DNA from: Pseudomonas sp. UFMG81
GTDB taxonomy: Bacteria > Pseudomonadota > Gammaproteobacteria > Pseudomonadales > Pseudomonadaceae
DNA: 64,000 nucleotides
Assembly: GCF_015354575.1 (NCBI RefSeq)
Contig: NZ_JACAFQ010000003.1
Location: 62,001 to 126,000, forward strand
Direction: 5' to 3'
The translations under genes and the position numbers were made by a program. Below the pieces are notes generated by a model. The model worked only from the letters and a program-made list of their open reading frames with translations. It did no database searches and was not told the origin of the DNA. Numbering within the stretch: position 1 is the first letter of the stretch; each line of letters opens with the position of its first letter. Positions 46,395 through 55,220 of the stretch are shown one piece after another.

Positions 46395-46850
46395 TTAGCG
46401 GTGCAGGACGTACTGGCCGCTGAAGCTCACCGCGGTCGCGTCACTGCCTTCGTTACTCACCACCGTCTCCAGGGTCAACCGCGCCCGGCCTCGACGTTGG
46501 TACATCGTCAGGAACCGCTCCCAGGTCTTCGCGTCCGGCGCCGGGCAGCGTGCCACTGCAGTACCGGTGACCGGCAGCGGGTAGCTGATCTGCCCCTCCT
46601 GGATGACGATATGCCCATCGTCGATCCCCAGCTCGCGCAAACGCAGGTGCAACCAGCCCCAGCCCACCAGCACCGCACCGCAGTACAGGCTGCCGCCGAA
46701 CATGGTGCTCTTGTGGTTGACGTTGGGCGCCAGCGGCAGTTGCAGGCGCAGGCAGTGGCCTTGCCAGTCGAGCACCTGCATGCCCATCTCGCGGGTCAGG
46801 GGAATGTCGCTGTGCAGTACGGCTTGCAGGTACTGGCTGTCGGTACTCAT
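46395..46850 (-). CDS. YiiD C-terminal-type hot-dog thioesterase (151 aa)
   Basis: A hot-dog fold protein: VNHKSTMFGGSLYCGAVLVGWGWLHLRLREL is the central helix segment and the rest is beta-rich (GHIVIQEGQISYPLPV, ARLTLETVVSNEGSDATAVSFSGQYVL). It resembles the C-terminal half of E. coli YiiD/FabY-like proteins and is annotated as a putative thioesterase in Pseudomonas. Its start overlaps the dctD stop (ATGA), so it is the last gene of the leftward dctB-dctD unit. Substrate unknown. Confidence 0.75.
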   Translation of the reverse strand: MSTDSQYLQAVLHSDIPLTREMGMQVLDWQGHCLRLQLPLAPNVNHKSTMFGGSLYCGAVLVGWGWLHLRLRELGIDDGHIVIQEGQISYPLPVTGTAVARCPAPDAKTWERFLTMYQRRGRARLTLETVVSNEGSDATAVSFSGQYVLHR

Positions 46851-48256
46851 TGGCGATTGTCCTCAAGATCGTCGTGCCCAGCGCTGGCGCCATCGAAGCT
46901 CAGGCCGTGCTTGCGCAGCTTGTCATGCAGCGTCTTGCGCGGAATGCCGAGGGCTTCGGCGAGGCTGCGCATCGAGCCGTGCGGCTGGCTCAGTTCGGCG
47001 GCGATCAGCGAACGCTCGAACAGTTCGACCTGTTCGCTGAGGTTGCCGGTCGATACGGCCACGTGGATGTCGCTGGGGGTGGTTGGCACCTGGCCGTCGA
47101 GGGCCAGCTCCAGCCCCAGGGCGAAGCGTTCGGCGGCGTTTTGCAGTTCGCGCACGTTGCCCGGCCAGTCGTGGCGCAGCAACAGCGCGCGCTGTGCCGG
47201 TTGCAGGCTGTGTGGCGCCAAGCCGTGGCGCTCGCTGGCGGCGTCGGCGAAATGCTGGAACAGCACCAGGATGTCGTCGCCACGCTCGCGCAGGGCCGGG
47301 ATGCGCAGCGGCGCGACATTGAGGCGGTAGTACAGGTCGGCGCGAAAGCGCCCCTGGTCGGCGGCCTGGCGCAGGTCTTCCTTGGTGGCGGCGATGATGC
47401 GGATATCCAGCGGGATCAGCTGGTTGCCTCCGAGCCGTTCGACCACGCGCTCCTGCAACAGGCGCAGCAGCTTGACCTGCACGTCCAGGCTCATGCTCTC
47501 GATCTCGTCGAGGAACAGCGTGCCACCGTTGGCGAACTCGAACTTGCCGATACGGCGCTTCTGCGCCCCGGTGAAGGCGCCCGGCTCGTGGCCGAACAGC
47601 TCGCTCTCGACCACCGACTCGGCCAGGGCCCCTGCGTTGATCGCCACGAACGGGCCGTCACGGCGGCTCGACAGGTCGTGTAGGGCGCGGGCCACCACTT
47701 CCTTGCCGGCGCCAGTCTCGCCGAGGATCAGCACATCGGCGCGGGTCCCGGCCAGGGCGCCGATCTGTTCACGCAGGCGCTGCATGCCCTGGGACTGGCC
47801 AACCAGCCGCGTGGCCAGCTGCTGGCGATCGCTCAGGGCCAGGCGCAGGCTGCGGTTGTCCAGTACCAGGCGACGCAGGGCCAGGGCGCGGCGCACGCTG
47901 TCGAGCAGGGCGTCGCTGGCGAAGGGCTTTTCGAGAAAGTCATAGGCGCCGGCGCGCATGGCCTGGACCGCCAACGGCACGTCGCCGTGGCCGGTGATCA
48001 GCAGCACCGGCAATTCGCTGTCGCGGGCGTGCAGTTGCTCGAGCAGTTGCAGGCCATCGATGCCGGGCATGCGGATGTCGCTGACCACCACCCCCGGCCA
48101 GTCCGCCTCGATGCGCCCGGCCAGGCCCTGGGCGTCGGCCAGGGCCACCACCTTGAGCCCGGCAAGGTCCAGGGTCTGGCTCAGGGCCTGGCGCAGGTGC
48201 GGGTCGTCGTCGACCAGGAGCACCTGGGCACGGCTGTCGATCAATGTCTCGGTCAT
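46847..48256 (-). CDS. dctD: DctD-type sigma-54 response regulator (469 aa)
   Basis: NtrC-family activator. Receiver ~10-125 with Asp60 (VVVSDIRMPG) and Lys in FLEKPF; AAA+ ~150-385 with GETGAGKE, an intact GAFTGA loop and GGTLFLDEI; Fis-type HTH at the end (MRSLAEALGIPRKTLHDKLRKHG). It overlaps the sensor gene by ATGA. Neighbouring rml genes match the order I recall for P. aeruginosa rml-dctBD, supporting control of C4-dicarboxylate uptake, though no dctPQM lies in this window. Confidence 0.9.
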   Translation of the reverse strand: MTETLIDSRAQVLLVDDDPHLRQALSQTLDLAGLKVVALADAQGLAGRIEADWPGVVVSDIRMPGIDGLQLLEQLHARDSELPVLLITGHGDVPLAVQAMRAGAYDFLEKPFASDALLDSVRRALALRRLVLDNRSLRLALSDRQQLATRLVGQSQGMQRLREQIGALAGTRADVLILGETGAGKEVVARALHDLSSRRDGPFVAINAGALAESVVESELFGHEPGAFTGAQKRRIGKFEFANGGTLFLDEIESMSLDVQVKLLRLLQERVVERLGGNQLIPLDIRIIAATKEDLRQAADQGRFRADLYYRLNVAPLRIPALRERGDDILVLFQHFADAASERHGLAPHSLQPAQRALLLRHDWPGNVRELQNAAERFALGLELALDGQVPTTPSDIHVAVSTGNLSEQVELFERSLIAAELSQPHGSMRSLAEALGIPRKTLHDKLRKHGLSFDGASAGHDDLEDNRQ

Positions 48257-50076
48257 GCCGAGGTGTCCTCCAAAGATTGCAGGTTGGCGCCGGGCTTGGC
48301 CACGCGCAGGCGCAGGGTCAGCAGGGCGCCGCCTTCCGGGTGGTTGCCCAGCAGCAGCTCGCCGCCCAGCGCGTGCATCAGGCTTTCGCAGATGGCCAGC
48401 CCCAGCCCCAGTCCCTGGGTGCGGGTCTTGGTGGTGAAGAATGGCTCCTTGGCGTGCTCCAGGGCCTGGCGGCTGAAGCCTGGGCCGTTGTCGCGGATGT
48501 ACAGGTAGACGTAGTCGTCCTGCCGTTCGGCACTCAGCCACAGCTTGCGCGGGTTGGCTTTTTCGGTGAGCGCATCGAGGGCGTTGGCCAGCAGGTTGCC
48601 CAGCACCTGGCGCAGGCGCGTCTCGCCGGCCTGCACCCACAGCGTGGCGTCGGGCAGGTCACGCACCAGTTCCACGGCCATGGCCCGGCGGCGTTTGGCC
48701 AGCAAGGCCAGGGCGTCGTCCAGCGCCGGTTGCAGGGCTACGCTCTCCGGGGCGTGCTGGTCGCGGCGGGCGAATGCGCGCAGGTGGGCGATGATCGAGG
48801 CCATGCGCCCGGTCAGCTCGCCGATCAGTTTGAGGTTGCCGCGTACATCCTCGGTGCGCTGGTGGTCGAGCAGGATCTCGGCGTTTTCGGCGTAGCTGCG
48901 GATCGCGGCCAGCGGCTGGTTGAGCTCGTGGCTGATGCTCGCCGACATGGTGCCGAGCACTGACAGCTTGCCGGCCTGCACCAGCTCGTCCTGGGCGCGC
49001 ACCAGCTCCTGCTGGGCATTCTCGCGTTCGAGCACGGCGCTTTTCAGGCGGGTGTTGAGGCCTTCGAGGTCGGCGGTGCGTTCGACCACGCGCATTTCCA
49101 GCTCGTGACGGGCGCGGGCCTCGAAGTCGATGCGGTCGATGTAGTGACGGCGACGCTGCATCACCAGGCCGGCCAGCAGCATGGTCACCAGCAGGGCGCC
49201 GCCGCCGATGGCCATGACCGTCTGCACCGAGCGGTCCACCAGCGTGCGCGGGGCGAGGATGCTGACCTGCCAGCCGGTTTCCTTGATGTCGCGGGTCTGC
49301 GTGAGCCAGGCGCTCTGGTTCAGGCTCAACGGTTGTGGGGCCTGGGTCGGGTAGGGCTGGATGGCGATGATCGCCTGGCGCTCGGCCGCGGTCAGCTCGC
49401 GGGTGGCGCGAAAGCGCCAGTCCGGGCGCGAGGTGAGCACCACCACGCCGTTCTGGTCGGTCAGCAGCAATTGCTCGGGCGTGCGCCCCCAGAGGGTTTC
49501 GGTGTGGTCGAGGTCGACCTTGACCACCAGCACGCCGATCACCCGGTCGCGATCATGTACGGCGGCGGCGAAGAAGTAGCCGCGCTTGGCCGAGGTGGTG
49601 CCCTGGCCGAAGAAACGCCCCAGATGCCCGTCCATGGCTTCGATGAAATACGGGCGGAACGAGAAGTTGCGGCCGACGAAGCTGTCCTGCTTGTCCCAGT
49701 TGGAGGCGGCCAGCGTATTGCCGCTGACGTCCATCAGGTACATCACCTCGGCCCCGGTCTGGTGGGTAATGTCCTTGAGCAGGCGGTTGGCGTTGGTCAC
49801 CGCCTCGAGCTTGAACGGGTCGGCCAGCACGCCACGCAACGCCGGCAGGTCGCCGAGGATCTGCGGCAGGGTCTCGTAGCGGTGCAGGGTGCCCAGCAGG
49901 TTGGCGACGTAGAGGTCGAGGGTCTGGCGGTTCTGCGAGGCCAGCTCGTCCTGGTAGTAACGCTCGGCCAGATGATGCAGCGGCCATAGCAGCGGGGCGA
50001 GGCACAGCGCCAGCAGGGCCAGGCTGCGCCAGCGGGGGCGACGGGGAGGCGTGGGTCTTGGAATCATCGCGATCAT
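48253..50076 (-). CDS. dctB: DctB-type sensor histidine kinase (607 aa)
   Basis: Membrane segment ~18-36, periplasmic double-Cache sensor ~40-285 (SFRPYFIEAMDGHLGRFFGQG and GYFFAAAVHDRDRVIGVLVVKVDL are typical of DctB), second membrane segment ~288-306, coiled coil, then HisKA with His383 (SISHELNQPLAAIRSYAENA) and HATPase (DNGPGFSRQAL, GLGLGLAICESL). The start could be M1 or M4; a perfect hairpin covers the M1 codon. Phosphorylates the overlapping DctD. Confidence 0.9.
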   Translation of the reverse strand: MIAMIPRPTPPRRPRWRSLALLALCLAPLLWPLHHLAERYYQDELASQNRQTLDLYVANLLGTLHRYETLPQILGDLPALRGVLADPFKLEAVTNANRLLKDITHQTGAEVMYLMDVSGNTLAASNWDKQDSFVGRNFSFRPYFIEAMDGHLGRFFGQGTTSAKRGYFFAAAVHDRDRVIGVLVVKVDLDHTETLWGRTPEQLLLTDQNGVVVLTSRPDWRFRATRELTAAERQAIIAIQPYPTQAPQPLSLNQSAWLTQTRDIKETGWQVSILAPRTLVDRSVQTVMAIGGGALLVTMLLAGLVMQRRRHYIDRIDFEARARHELEMRVVERTADLEGLNTRLKSAVLERENAQQELVRAQDELVQAGKLSVLGTMSASISHELNQPLAAIRSYAENAEILLDHQRTEDVRGNLKLIGELTGRMASIIAHLRAFARRDQHAPESVALQPALDDALALLAKRRRAMAVELVRDLPDATLWVQAGETRLRQVLGNLLANALDALTEKANPRKLWLSAERQDDYVYLYIRDNGPGFSRQALEHAKEPFFTTKTRTQGLGLGLAICESLMHALGGELLLGNHPEGGALLTLRLRVAKPGANLQSLEDTSA

Positions 50077-50100
50077 TGCGCCAGGAAAGTCTGGCGCAAT
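50075..50100. repeat. Perfect 10-bp inverted repeat at the dctB start
   Basis: ATTGCGCCAG-GAAAGT-CTGGCGCAAT lies between the rmlD stop and dctB and overlaps the first two bases of the M1 start codon. It can form an RNA hairpin or a protein site. No T tract follows. Confidence 0.6.
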
Positions 50101-50106
50101 TATGCG

Positions 50107-50967
50107 CTACTTGAGGCAGTCGATCAGCGCTTCGTGCCAGTGCGGCTGGGTAACCTGCCACTCCCGGGCCAGGCGTGAGCAGTCCAGGCGCGAATTGAGC
50201 GGCCGCCGTGCCGGGGTGGGGTATTCGCTGGACGGGATCGGCAGCAGCTCGGCGCAGGGCAGCCCGCGGGCCTTGAGCTGATCGCCAATGGCCTGGGCGA
50301 AGCCGAACCACGACGTCTCGCCCTGGGCGGTGAGGTGGTAGGTGCCCCAGGCGCCGGCCTGGCCACGTTGCCAGCGCTCGATCAGTGCGCGGGTGCTGGT
50401 GGCGATGGTGCCGGCCCAGGTGGGGGCGCCGATCTGGTCGCTCACGACCTTCAATTGCGGCTTTTCCTGGAGCAGGCGCTGCATGGTCAGCAGGAAGTTG
50501 CGCCCCTGCTGCGAATAGACCCAGCTGGTGCGCAGGATCAGGTGTTGGCCGCCCGCGGCGCGGATCGCTTGTTCGCCCGCCAGTTTGCTGCTGCCGTAGA
50601 CCCCGAGCGGGTTGGGCACGTCGTCCTCGGTATAGGGCGAGGCCTTGCTGCCGTCGAACACGTAGTCAGTGGAGTAGTGGATCAGCGGCACGCCAAGGCG
50701 CTCGGCTTCTTCGGCCAGTACTCCGGGGGCTTGGGCATTGATCGCAAAGGCCAGTTCGGCTTCGCTTTCGGCCTGGTCCACCGCGGTGTGTGCCGCGGCA
50801 TTGATGATCAGGTCTGGGGCCAGCGCGCGCAGTGGTTCGCGCAACTGTCCGGGCTGGGCCAGGTCAAGCTGCTCGCGGCCCAGCAACCGCACCTCGCCCA
50901 AGCCGGCCAGCGCCCCTTGCAGCGCCTGGGCTACCTGGCCATTGCGGCCGCAGACGAGGATCTTCAT
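50107..50967 (-). CDS. rmlD: dTDP-4-dehydrorhamnose reductase
   Basis: NADPH-dependent SDR that makes dTDP-L-rhamnose. The Rossmann start is MKILVCGRNGQVAQALQGAL; the catalytic segment has STDYVFDG and YGSSKLAGE (YxxxK). 286 aa is close to the family norm. It overlaps rmlC by 4 nt and is followed by dctB. rmlB is not in the window and rmlA exists only as a remnant, so the pathway needs genes elsewhere. Confidence 0.95.
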   Translation of the reverse strand: MKILVCGRNGQVAQALQGALAGLGEVRLLGREQLDLAQPGQLREPLRALAPDLIINAAAHTAVDQAESEAELAFAINAQAPGVLAEEAERLGVPLIHYSTDYVFDGSKASPYTEDDVPNPLGVYGSSKLAGEQAIRAAGGQHLILRTSWVYSQQGRNFLLTMQRLLQEKPQLKVVSDQIGAPTWAGTIATSTRALIERWQRGQAGAWGTYHLTAQGETSWFGFAQAIGDQLKARGLPCAELLPIPSSEYPTPARRPLNSRLDCSRLAREWQVTQPHWHEALIDCLK

Positions 50968-51509
50968 GGCAGCAGGTCCACTTCGGTGAACAGCTTGCCC
51001 TCCTGGTCCTTGGCAGACAACAGGGGGGCGCCGTCCAGCTGCCAGTCAACCGCCAGTGTCGGGTCGTCCCAGCGGATGCAGCGTTCGGCTTGCGGGTTGT
51101 AGTAGTCGGTGGTCTTGTACAGGAACTCGGCGTAGTCGCTCAGTACCACGAAGCCGTGGGCGAAACCCTCCGGGATCCACAACTGGCGACGGTTCTCGGC
51201 GGACAGCCGCATCGCTACCCACTGGCCAAAGGTCGGTGAGCTGCGGCGCACGTCCACCGCCACGTCCAGCACTTCGCCATGGACCACCCGCACCAGCTTG
51301 CCCTGGGTGTTTTCCACCTGGAAGTGGAGGCCGCGCAGCACGCCCTTCTGCGAGCGCGAATGGTTGTCCTGGACGAACGTCGGCTTAAGTCCGGTCTGTT
51401 CGGCAAACACCTTGGCGTTGAAGCTTTCGAAGAAGAAGCCTCGGCTGTCGCCGAACACCTTGGGTTCGAGGATCAGGACATCGGGTATAGAGGAGGGGAT
51501 GATGTTCAT
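50964..51509 (-). CDS. rmlC: dTDP-4-dehydrorhamnose 3,5-epimerase
   Basis: Cupin-fold epimerase of 181 aa. Key motifs are RGFFFESFN, NHSRSQKGVLRGLHFQ with the catalytic His, GEVLDVAVDVRRSSPTFG and IPEGFAHGFVVLSD. Its ATG overlaps the stop codon of the rmlA remnant upstream, preserving an ancestral rmlA-rmlC junction. Confidence 0.96.
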   Translation of the reverse strand: MNIIPSSIPDVLILEPKVFGDSRGFFFESFNAKVFAEQTGLKPTFVQDNHSRSQKGVLRGLHFQVENTQGKLVRVVHGEVLDVAVDVRRSSPTFGQWVAMRLSAENRRQLWIPEGFAHGFVVLSDYAEFLYKTTDYYNPQAERCIRWDDPTLAVDWQLDGAPLLSAKDQEGKLFTEVDLLP

Positions 51510-51919
51510 TGGGATTCGTTGGCGAGTGTGTTCGGATTCTGACCGTACCCGGTCTCTTTCAGTTTATAGGCTCTGGCCAGCGGGTTTGCGCGGCCGGTCC
51601 ATGCCTTGTTGAAGGCTCGCTGTCCCTGGTAGGCAACCTTCGGCCTCAGGGGCTGCAGGCACGGCGCGGTTTGCGAAAAGCGCCCGAGGATGCTGGCGTC
51701 TCGCCTAGCGAGATCGCGACCGAAACGTGCGATGTGCAGGTCGTCGGCGTTGGTGAACTCGGTGGTTTTCAGCTCCCCCGTTGGCGACGGATGGCCTTTC
51801 CTGGCGAACTTGACCACATCGTTGTCGTAGAAGTAAAGGCCGGGTACGGCATAGCCGGATTTGGGCTGCCGCGGTTTCCCTTCGCAGGGCTGGGCATTGA
51901 CCACTGGGTTGTCATGCAT
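51506..51919 (-). pseudogene. rmlA: Decayed rmlA (glucose-1-phosphate thymidylyltransferase) remnant
   Basis: The 137-codon frame starts close to EGKPRQPKSGYAVPGLYFYDNDVV, nearly the RmlA consensus EEKPxQPKSxYAVxGLYFYDxDVV, continues with KGHPSPTGELKTTEF (RmlA: PSxRGELEITD) and ends ARAYKLKETGYGQ, matching the RmlA end AxPLxKxGYGQYL. The N-terminal nucleotide-binding half is missing and the middle is eroded, so it cannot be active. The reading frame happens to stay open and its TGA still overlaps rmlC. I therefore call it a degenerate rmlA and not a new gene. Confidence 0.8.
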
Positions 51920-52077
51920 ATGCGGATGCCTCTACAGGGGGGCTTCGATCCATAGCCTAGCTGGTTTGGTGGGCATCGCTCGCTACCGGAAGTCCGTCGC
52001 CTGCTTCGAGCTGCCTCTTGTATATCGGCAGCAGTAGTGGCGATATAAGCGGCAAAAAAAAACCGAGGTCCCCACCC
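51920..52077. promoter_or_regulatory. Divergent upstream region rml remnant / kinase-aminotransferase gene
   Basis: Contains TATATCG and GATATAAG at 52020-52047 facing each other, then an A9 run and GAGG just before the ATG at 52078. No gene is visible; the promoter of the fusion gene probably lies here. Confidence 0.35.
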
Positions 52078-54978
52078 ATGCCCCTGAGCACCCTGATCCA
52101 GCGTTCGAGCCAGCCCAGCCCTTCACTCGGTGAAGCACAGGCCCACGCCTTGCTGCGGTCGCATTATGACCTGCAAGGCCAGTTGCAGGCACTGGGCAGC
52201 CAACAGGATCTGAATTTCCGCGTCGACAGCGACCAGGGTCGGTTCGTGCTCAAGGCCTGCCACGGCAGCTACGCCGAAGTCGAGTTGCAAGCCCAGCATG
52301 CTGCGCTTGCGTACTTGCGCGAGCGTGGTGTGCCGGTGCCGCAGGTGCACCCATCGCGCGCTGGCGAGGCGCTGCTGGCCCTCGAAGTGGACGGCCAGCC
52401 CCTGCGGGTGCGCCTGCTCGGCTATATCGACGGCCAGCCACTGACCCGCCTCAAGCACTTGCCGCTGCGGGTGATGGCCGAGCTCGGCGCGCTTTGCGCC
52501 CAGGTCGACAAGGCCCTGGCCGATTTCGATCACCCTGGCCTTGAGCGCACCCTGCAATGGGACCCGCGCCATGCCCTGGCGCTGATCGAGCACCTGCTGC
52601 CGGTGCTCAAGGACGCCAGCCGCCGCGAACAGGTCGCCCGGCTTACCCGCCAGGCGGCGGACAAGCTGGCACCATTGGCCGGGCAACTGCCGACCCAAGC
52701 CGTGCACCTGGACATCACCGATGACAACGTGGTCTGGGCGCGCGATGCGCAGCGCCACTGGCAGGTGCAGGGGGTCATCGACTTCGGCGACCTGCTGCGC
52801 ACCTGGCGCATCGCCGACCTGTCGGTGACCTGCTCGGCACTGCTGCATCATGCCGAGGGCGATCCGTTGCGTATCCTCCCGGCCGTTACTGCCTACCAGG
52901 CCGTCAACCCATTGCAGGACACCGAGCTGCGGGCGTTGTGGCCGCTGGTGCAACTGCGCGCCGCGGTGCTGGTGCTGAGCAGCGAGCAGCAACTGGCGGT
53001 CGACCCGGACAACCAGTACACCCGTGACAACATCGCCCACGAGTGGGAGATCTTCGACACCGCCTGCGCCGTGCCCGCCGCGTTGATGGAGGCAGCGATC
53101 CTCCACGCCGCCGGCAAGGCACCGGCCGGCCACGACTTCAGCGGCTGCCTGCCGTTGCTGCCGGAGCTGGTCGGGCAATCCGTCAAGCGGGTCGACCTCG
53201 GCGTACTGAGCCCCCATGGCGAGGCCGGCAATTGGCAACAGCAGGGCTTCGACCAGCGCGTGCTGGTGGCAGAGCGCGCACCCGCGAGCAGCCTGCACGG
53301 CCAGTATCGCCTGTCCCAGACGCATATCGACCGCCCCGAGGAGCCGGCCACCTGCGCCCTGGGTGTGGAGCTGAACCTGGTGCCCGGCAGCGCGTTGCAA
53401 GCACCCGCCGAAGGCGTGTGGCAACGCCTGGGCGACAACCGTGGGTGCCTGCGCACGGCGCACTGGAGCCTGTGGCTCAACGGCCTGGAGGAGGCGCCGG
53501 CCGATGGCCAGGCGCTCGCCAAGGGCCAGGTGCTGGGTGCTACTTGCGGCTTCCTCAGTGTGCAGCTGTGCCTGGACGGCCAGTTGCAGCCGCCGTTCTT
53601 CGCCACCCCTTCGCAGTCCGCGGCCTGGCTCGCCCTGTGCCCGTCACCGCGCGCCCTGCTGGGCTTTGACTGTGACGCCGAACCGCTGGCCGACCCCCAG
53701 GCCCTGCTGGCCCGGCGTGACGCCAGCTTCGCGCGCTCGCAGAAGCACTACTATGCACAGCCGCCGCATATCGAACGCGGCTGGCGCAACTACCTGATCG
53801 ACATGCAGGGCCGCTCGTACCTGGACATGCTCAACAACGTCGCGGTGCTGGGCCATGGCCACCCACGCATGGCCGCCGAGTCGGCGCGCCAGTGGTCGCT
53901 GGTCAACACCAACTCGCGCTTCCACTACGCCGCCATCGCCGAGTTTTCCGAACGCCTGCTGGAGGTGGCGCCGGAAGGTTTCGACCGGGTGTTCCTGGTG
54001 AACAGCGGCACTGAAGCCAACGACCTGGCGATTCGCCTGGCCTGGGCCTACAGCGGCGGGCGCGACCTGCTCAGCGTGCTCGAGGCCTATCACGGTTGGT
54101 CGGTGGCCACCGACGCCATCTCCACCTCCATCGCCGACAACCCCCAGGCCCTGGAAACCCGCCCGGATTGGGTGCACCCGGTGGAGGCGCCGAACACCTT
54201 CCGTGGCCGCTATCGCGGGCCAGACAGTGCGGGCGATTACCTGCGTGATGTCGATGCCAAGCTGGCCGCGATCGATGGCAGCGGCCGCCAACTCGCGGGG
54301 ATGATCTGCGAGCCGGTGTATGGCAATGCTGGCGGTATCTCGTTGCCGCCAGGCTACCTGCGCGAGGCCTACGCCAAGGTACGGGCCCGTGGCGGGGTGT
54401 GCATCGCCGACGAGGTGCAGGTGGGGTATGGACGCCTGGGCGAGTACTTCTGGGGCTTCGAGGAGCAGGGCGTGGTGCCGGACATCATCACCATGGCCAA
54501 GGGCATGGGCAACGGCCAGCCGCTGGGCGCGGTGATCACCCGCCGGGAGATCGCCGAAGCGCTGGAGGCCGAGGGCTACTTCTTCTCCTCCGCGGGCGGC
54601 AGCCCGGTCAGTTGCCGCATCGGCATGGCGGTGCTGGAGGTGATGCGCGACGAGGGCTTGTGGGACAACGCCCGTGACGTAGGGCGGTACTTCAAGGCAC
54701 GGTTGCAGGCGTTGGTCGATAAACATCCGCTTGCCGGCGCCGCCCATGGTTCGGGCTTCTACCTCGGGCTGGAACTGGTGCGCGACCGGCAGACCCTGGA
54801 GCCGGCCAGCGAAGAGACCATGCACCTGTGCGACCGCCTGCGCGAGCTGGGGATCTTCATGCAGCCCACTGGCGACTACTTGAACATCCTCAAGATCAAG
54901 CCACCGATGTGCACCACGCGGGCGAGCGTGGACTACTTTGTCGATAGCGTTGACCGGGTGCTGAGTGAAGGGCTTTGA
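52078..54978 (+). CDS. Fusion of APH-like kinase, M23-like domain and class III PLP enzyme (966 aa)
   Basis: Residues ~20-300 are an aminoglycoside-phosphotransferase-type kinase (AVHLDITDDNVVW catalytic loop, GVIDFGDLLRT metal loop). Residues ~350-500 resemble a lysostaphin/M23 fold without an obvious zinc site (CALGVELNLVPGSALQAPAEGVW). Residues ~540-960 are a class III aminotransferase (NSGTEANDLAIRLA, IADEVQVGYGR, PLP lysine in IITMAKGMGNG). Human homologues act as hydroxylysine kinase and as ethanolamine-phosphate or phosphohydroxylysine phospho-lyases, so a kinase-then-phospholyase route for a small amino alcohol is likely. ATG 52078 follows GAGG. Substrate not determined. Confidence 0.85.
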   Translation: MPLSTLIQRSSQPSPSLGEAQAHALLRSHYDLQGQLQALGSQQDLNFRVDSDQGRFVLKACHGSYAEVELQAQHAALAYLRERGVPVPQVHPSRAGEALLALEVDGQPLRVRLLGYIDGQPLTRLKHLPLRVMAELGALCAQVDKALADFDHPGLERTLQWDPRHALALIEHLLPVLKDASRREQVARLTRQAADKLAPLAGQLPTQAVHLDITDDNVVWARDAQRHWQVQGVIDFGDLLRTWRIADLSVTCSALLHHAEGDPLRILPAVTAYQAVNPLQDTELRALWPLVQLRAAVLVLSSEQQLAVDPDNQYTRDNIAHEWEIFDTACAVPAALMEAAILHAAGKAPAGHDFSGCLPLLPELVGQSVKRVDLGVLSPHGEAGNWQQQGFDQRVLVAERAPASSLHGQYRLSQTHIDRPEEPATCALGVELNLVPGSALQAPAEGVWQRLGDNRGCLRTAHWSLWLNGLEEAPADGQALAKGQVLGATCGFLSVQLCLDGQLQPPFFATPSQSAAWLALCPSPRALLGFDCDAEPLADPQALLARRDASFARSQKHYYAQPPHIERGWRNYLIDMQGRSYLDMLNNVAVLGHGHPRMAAESARQWSLVNTNSRFHYAAIAEFSERLLEVAPEGFDRVFLVNSGTEANDLAIRLAWAYSGGRDLLSVLEAYHGWSVATDAISTSIADNPQALETRPDWVHPVEAPNTFRGRYRGPDSAGDYLRDVDAKLAAIDGSGRQLAGMICEPVYGNAGGISLPPGYLREAYAKVRARGGVCIADEVQVGYGRLGEYFWGFEEQGVVPDIITMAKGMGNGQPLGAVITRREIAEALEAEGYFFSSAGGSPVSCRIGMAVLEVMRDEGLWDNARDVGRYFKARLQALVDKHPLAGAAHGSGFYLGLELVRDRQTLEPASEETMHLCDRLRELGIFMQPTGDYLNILKIKPPMCTTRASVDYFVDSVDRVLSEGL

Positions 54979-55082
54979 AATCGATTGTTATCGGTTTATA
55001 GGCGTTCATTATGCGAAATCGGTATTCCTGGTGGCTTTAAAAGCGGATATATATCGGCTATAAATGTTCGCCATCAGCCCGT
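54979..55082. other. AT-rich intergenic stretch
   Basis: About 100 bp with several TATA-like words (ggatatatatcggctataaa) between the fusion gene and the REP pair; no gene or terminator is evident. Confidence 0.4.
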
Positions 55083-55170
55083 GGGACCGCTTTGCGGTCC
55101 TTTCGCGACGCAAGGCCGCTCCTACAGGAGGACGCGATTCCCTGTAGGAGCGGCCTTGTGCCGCGAAAGG
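55083..55170. repeat. REP pair, GCGGCACAAGGCCGC type, upstream of aguA
   Basis: Facing copies plus an outer GGGACCGCTTTGCGGTCC stem. The pair ends 50 nt before the aguA start, so aguA transcription must begin between them or run through from upstream. Confidence 0.9.
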
Positions 55171-55220
55171 TGCGCGCGGCGCGCCCCGCCCTTTCGCCAG
55201 TTGTTTTCCAGAGGTCATCG

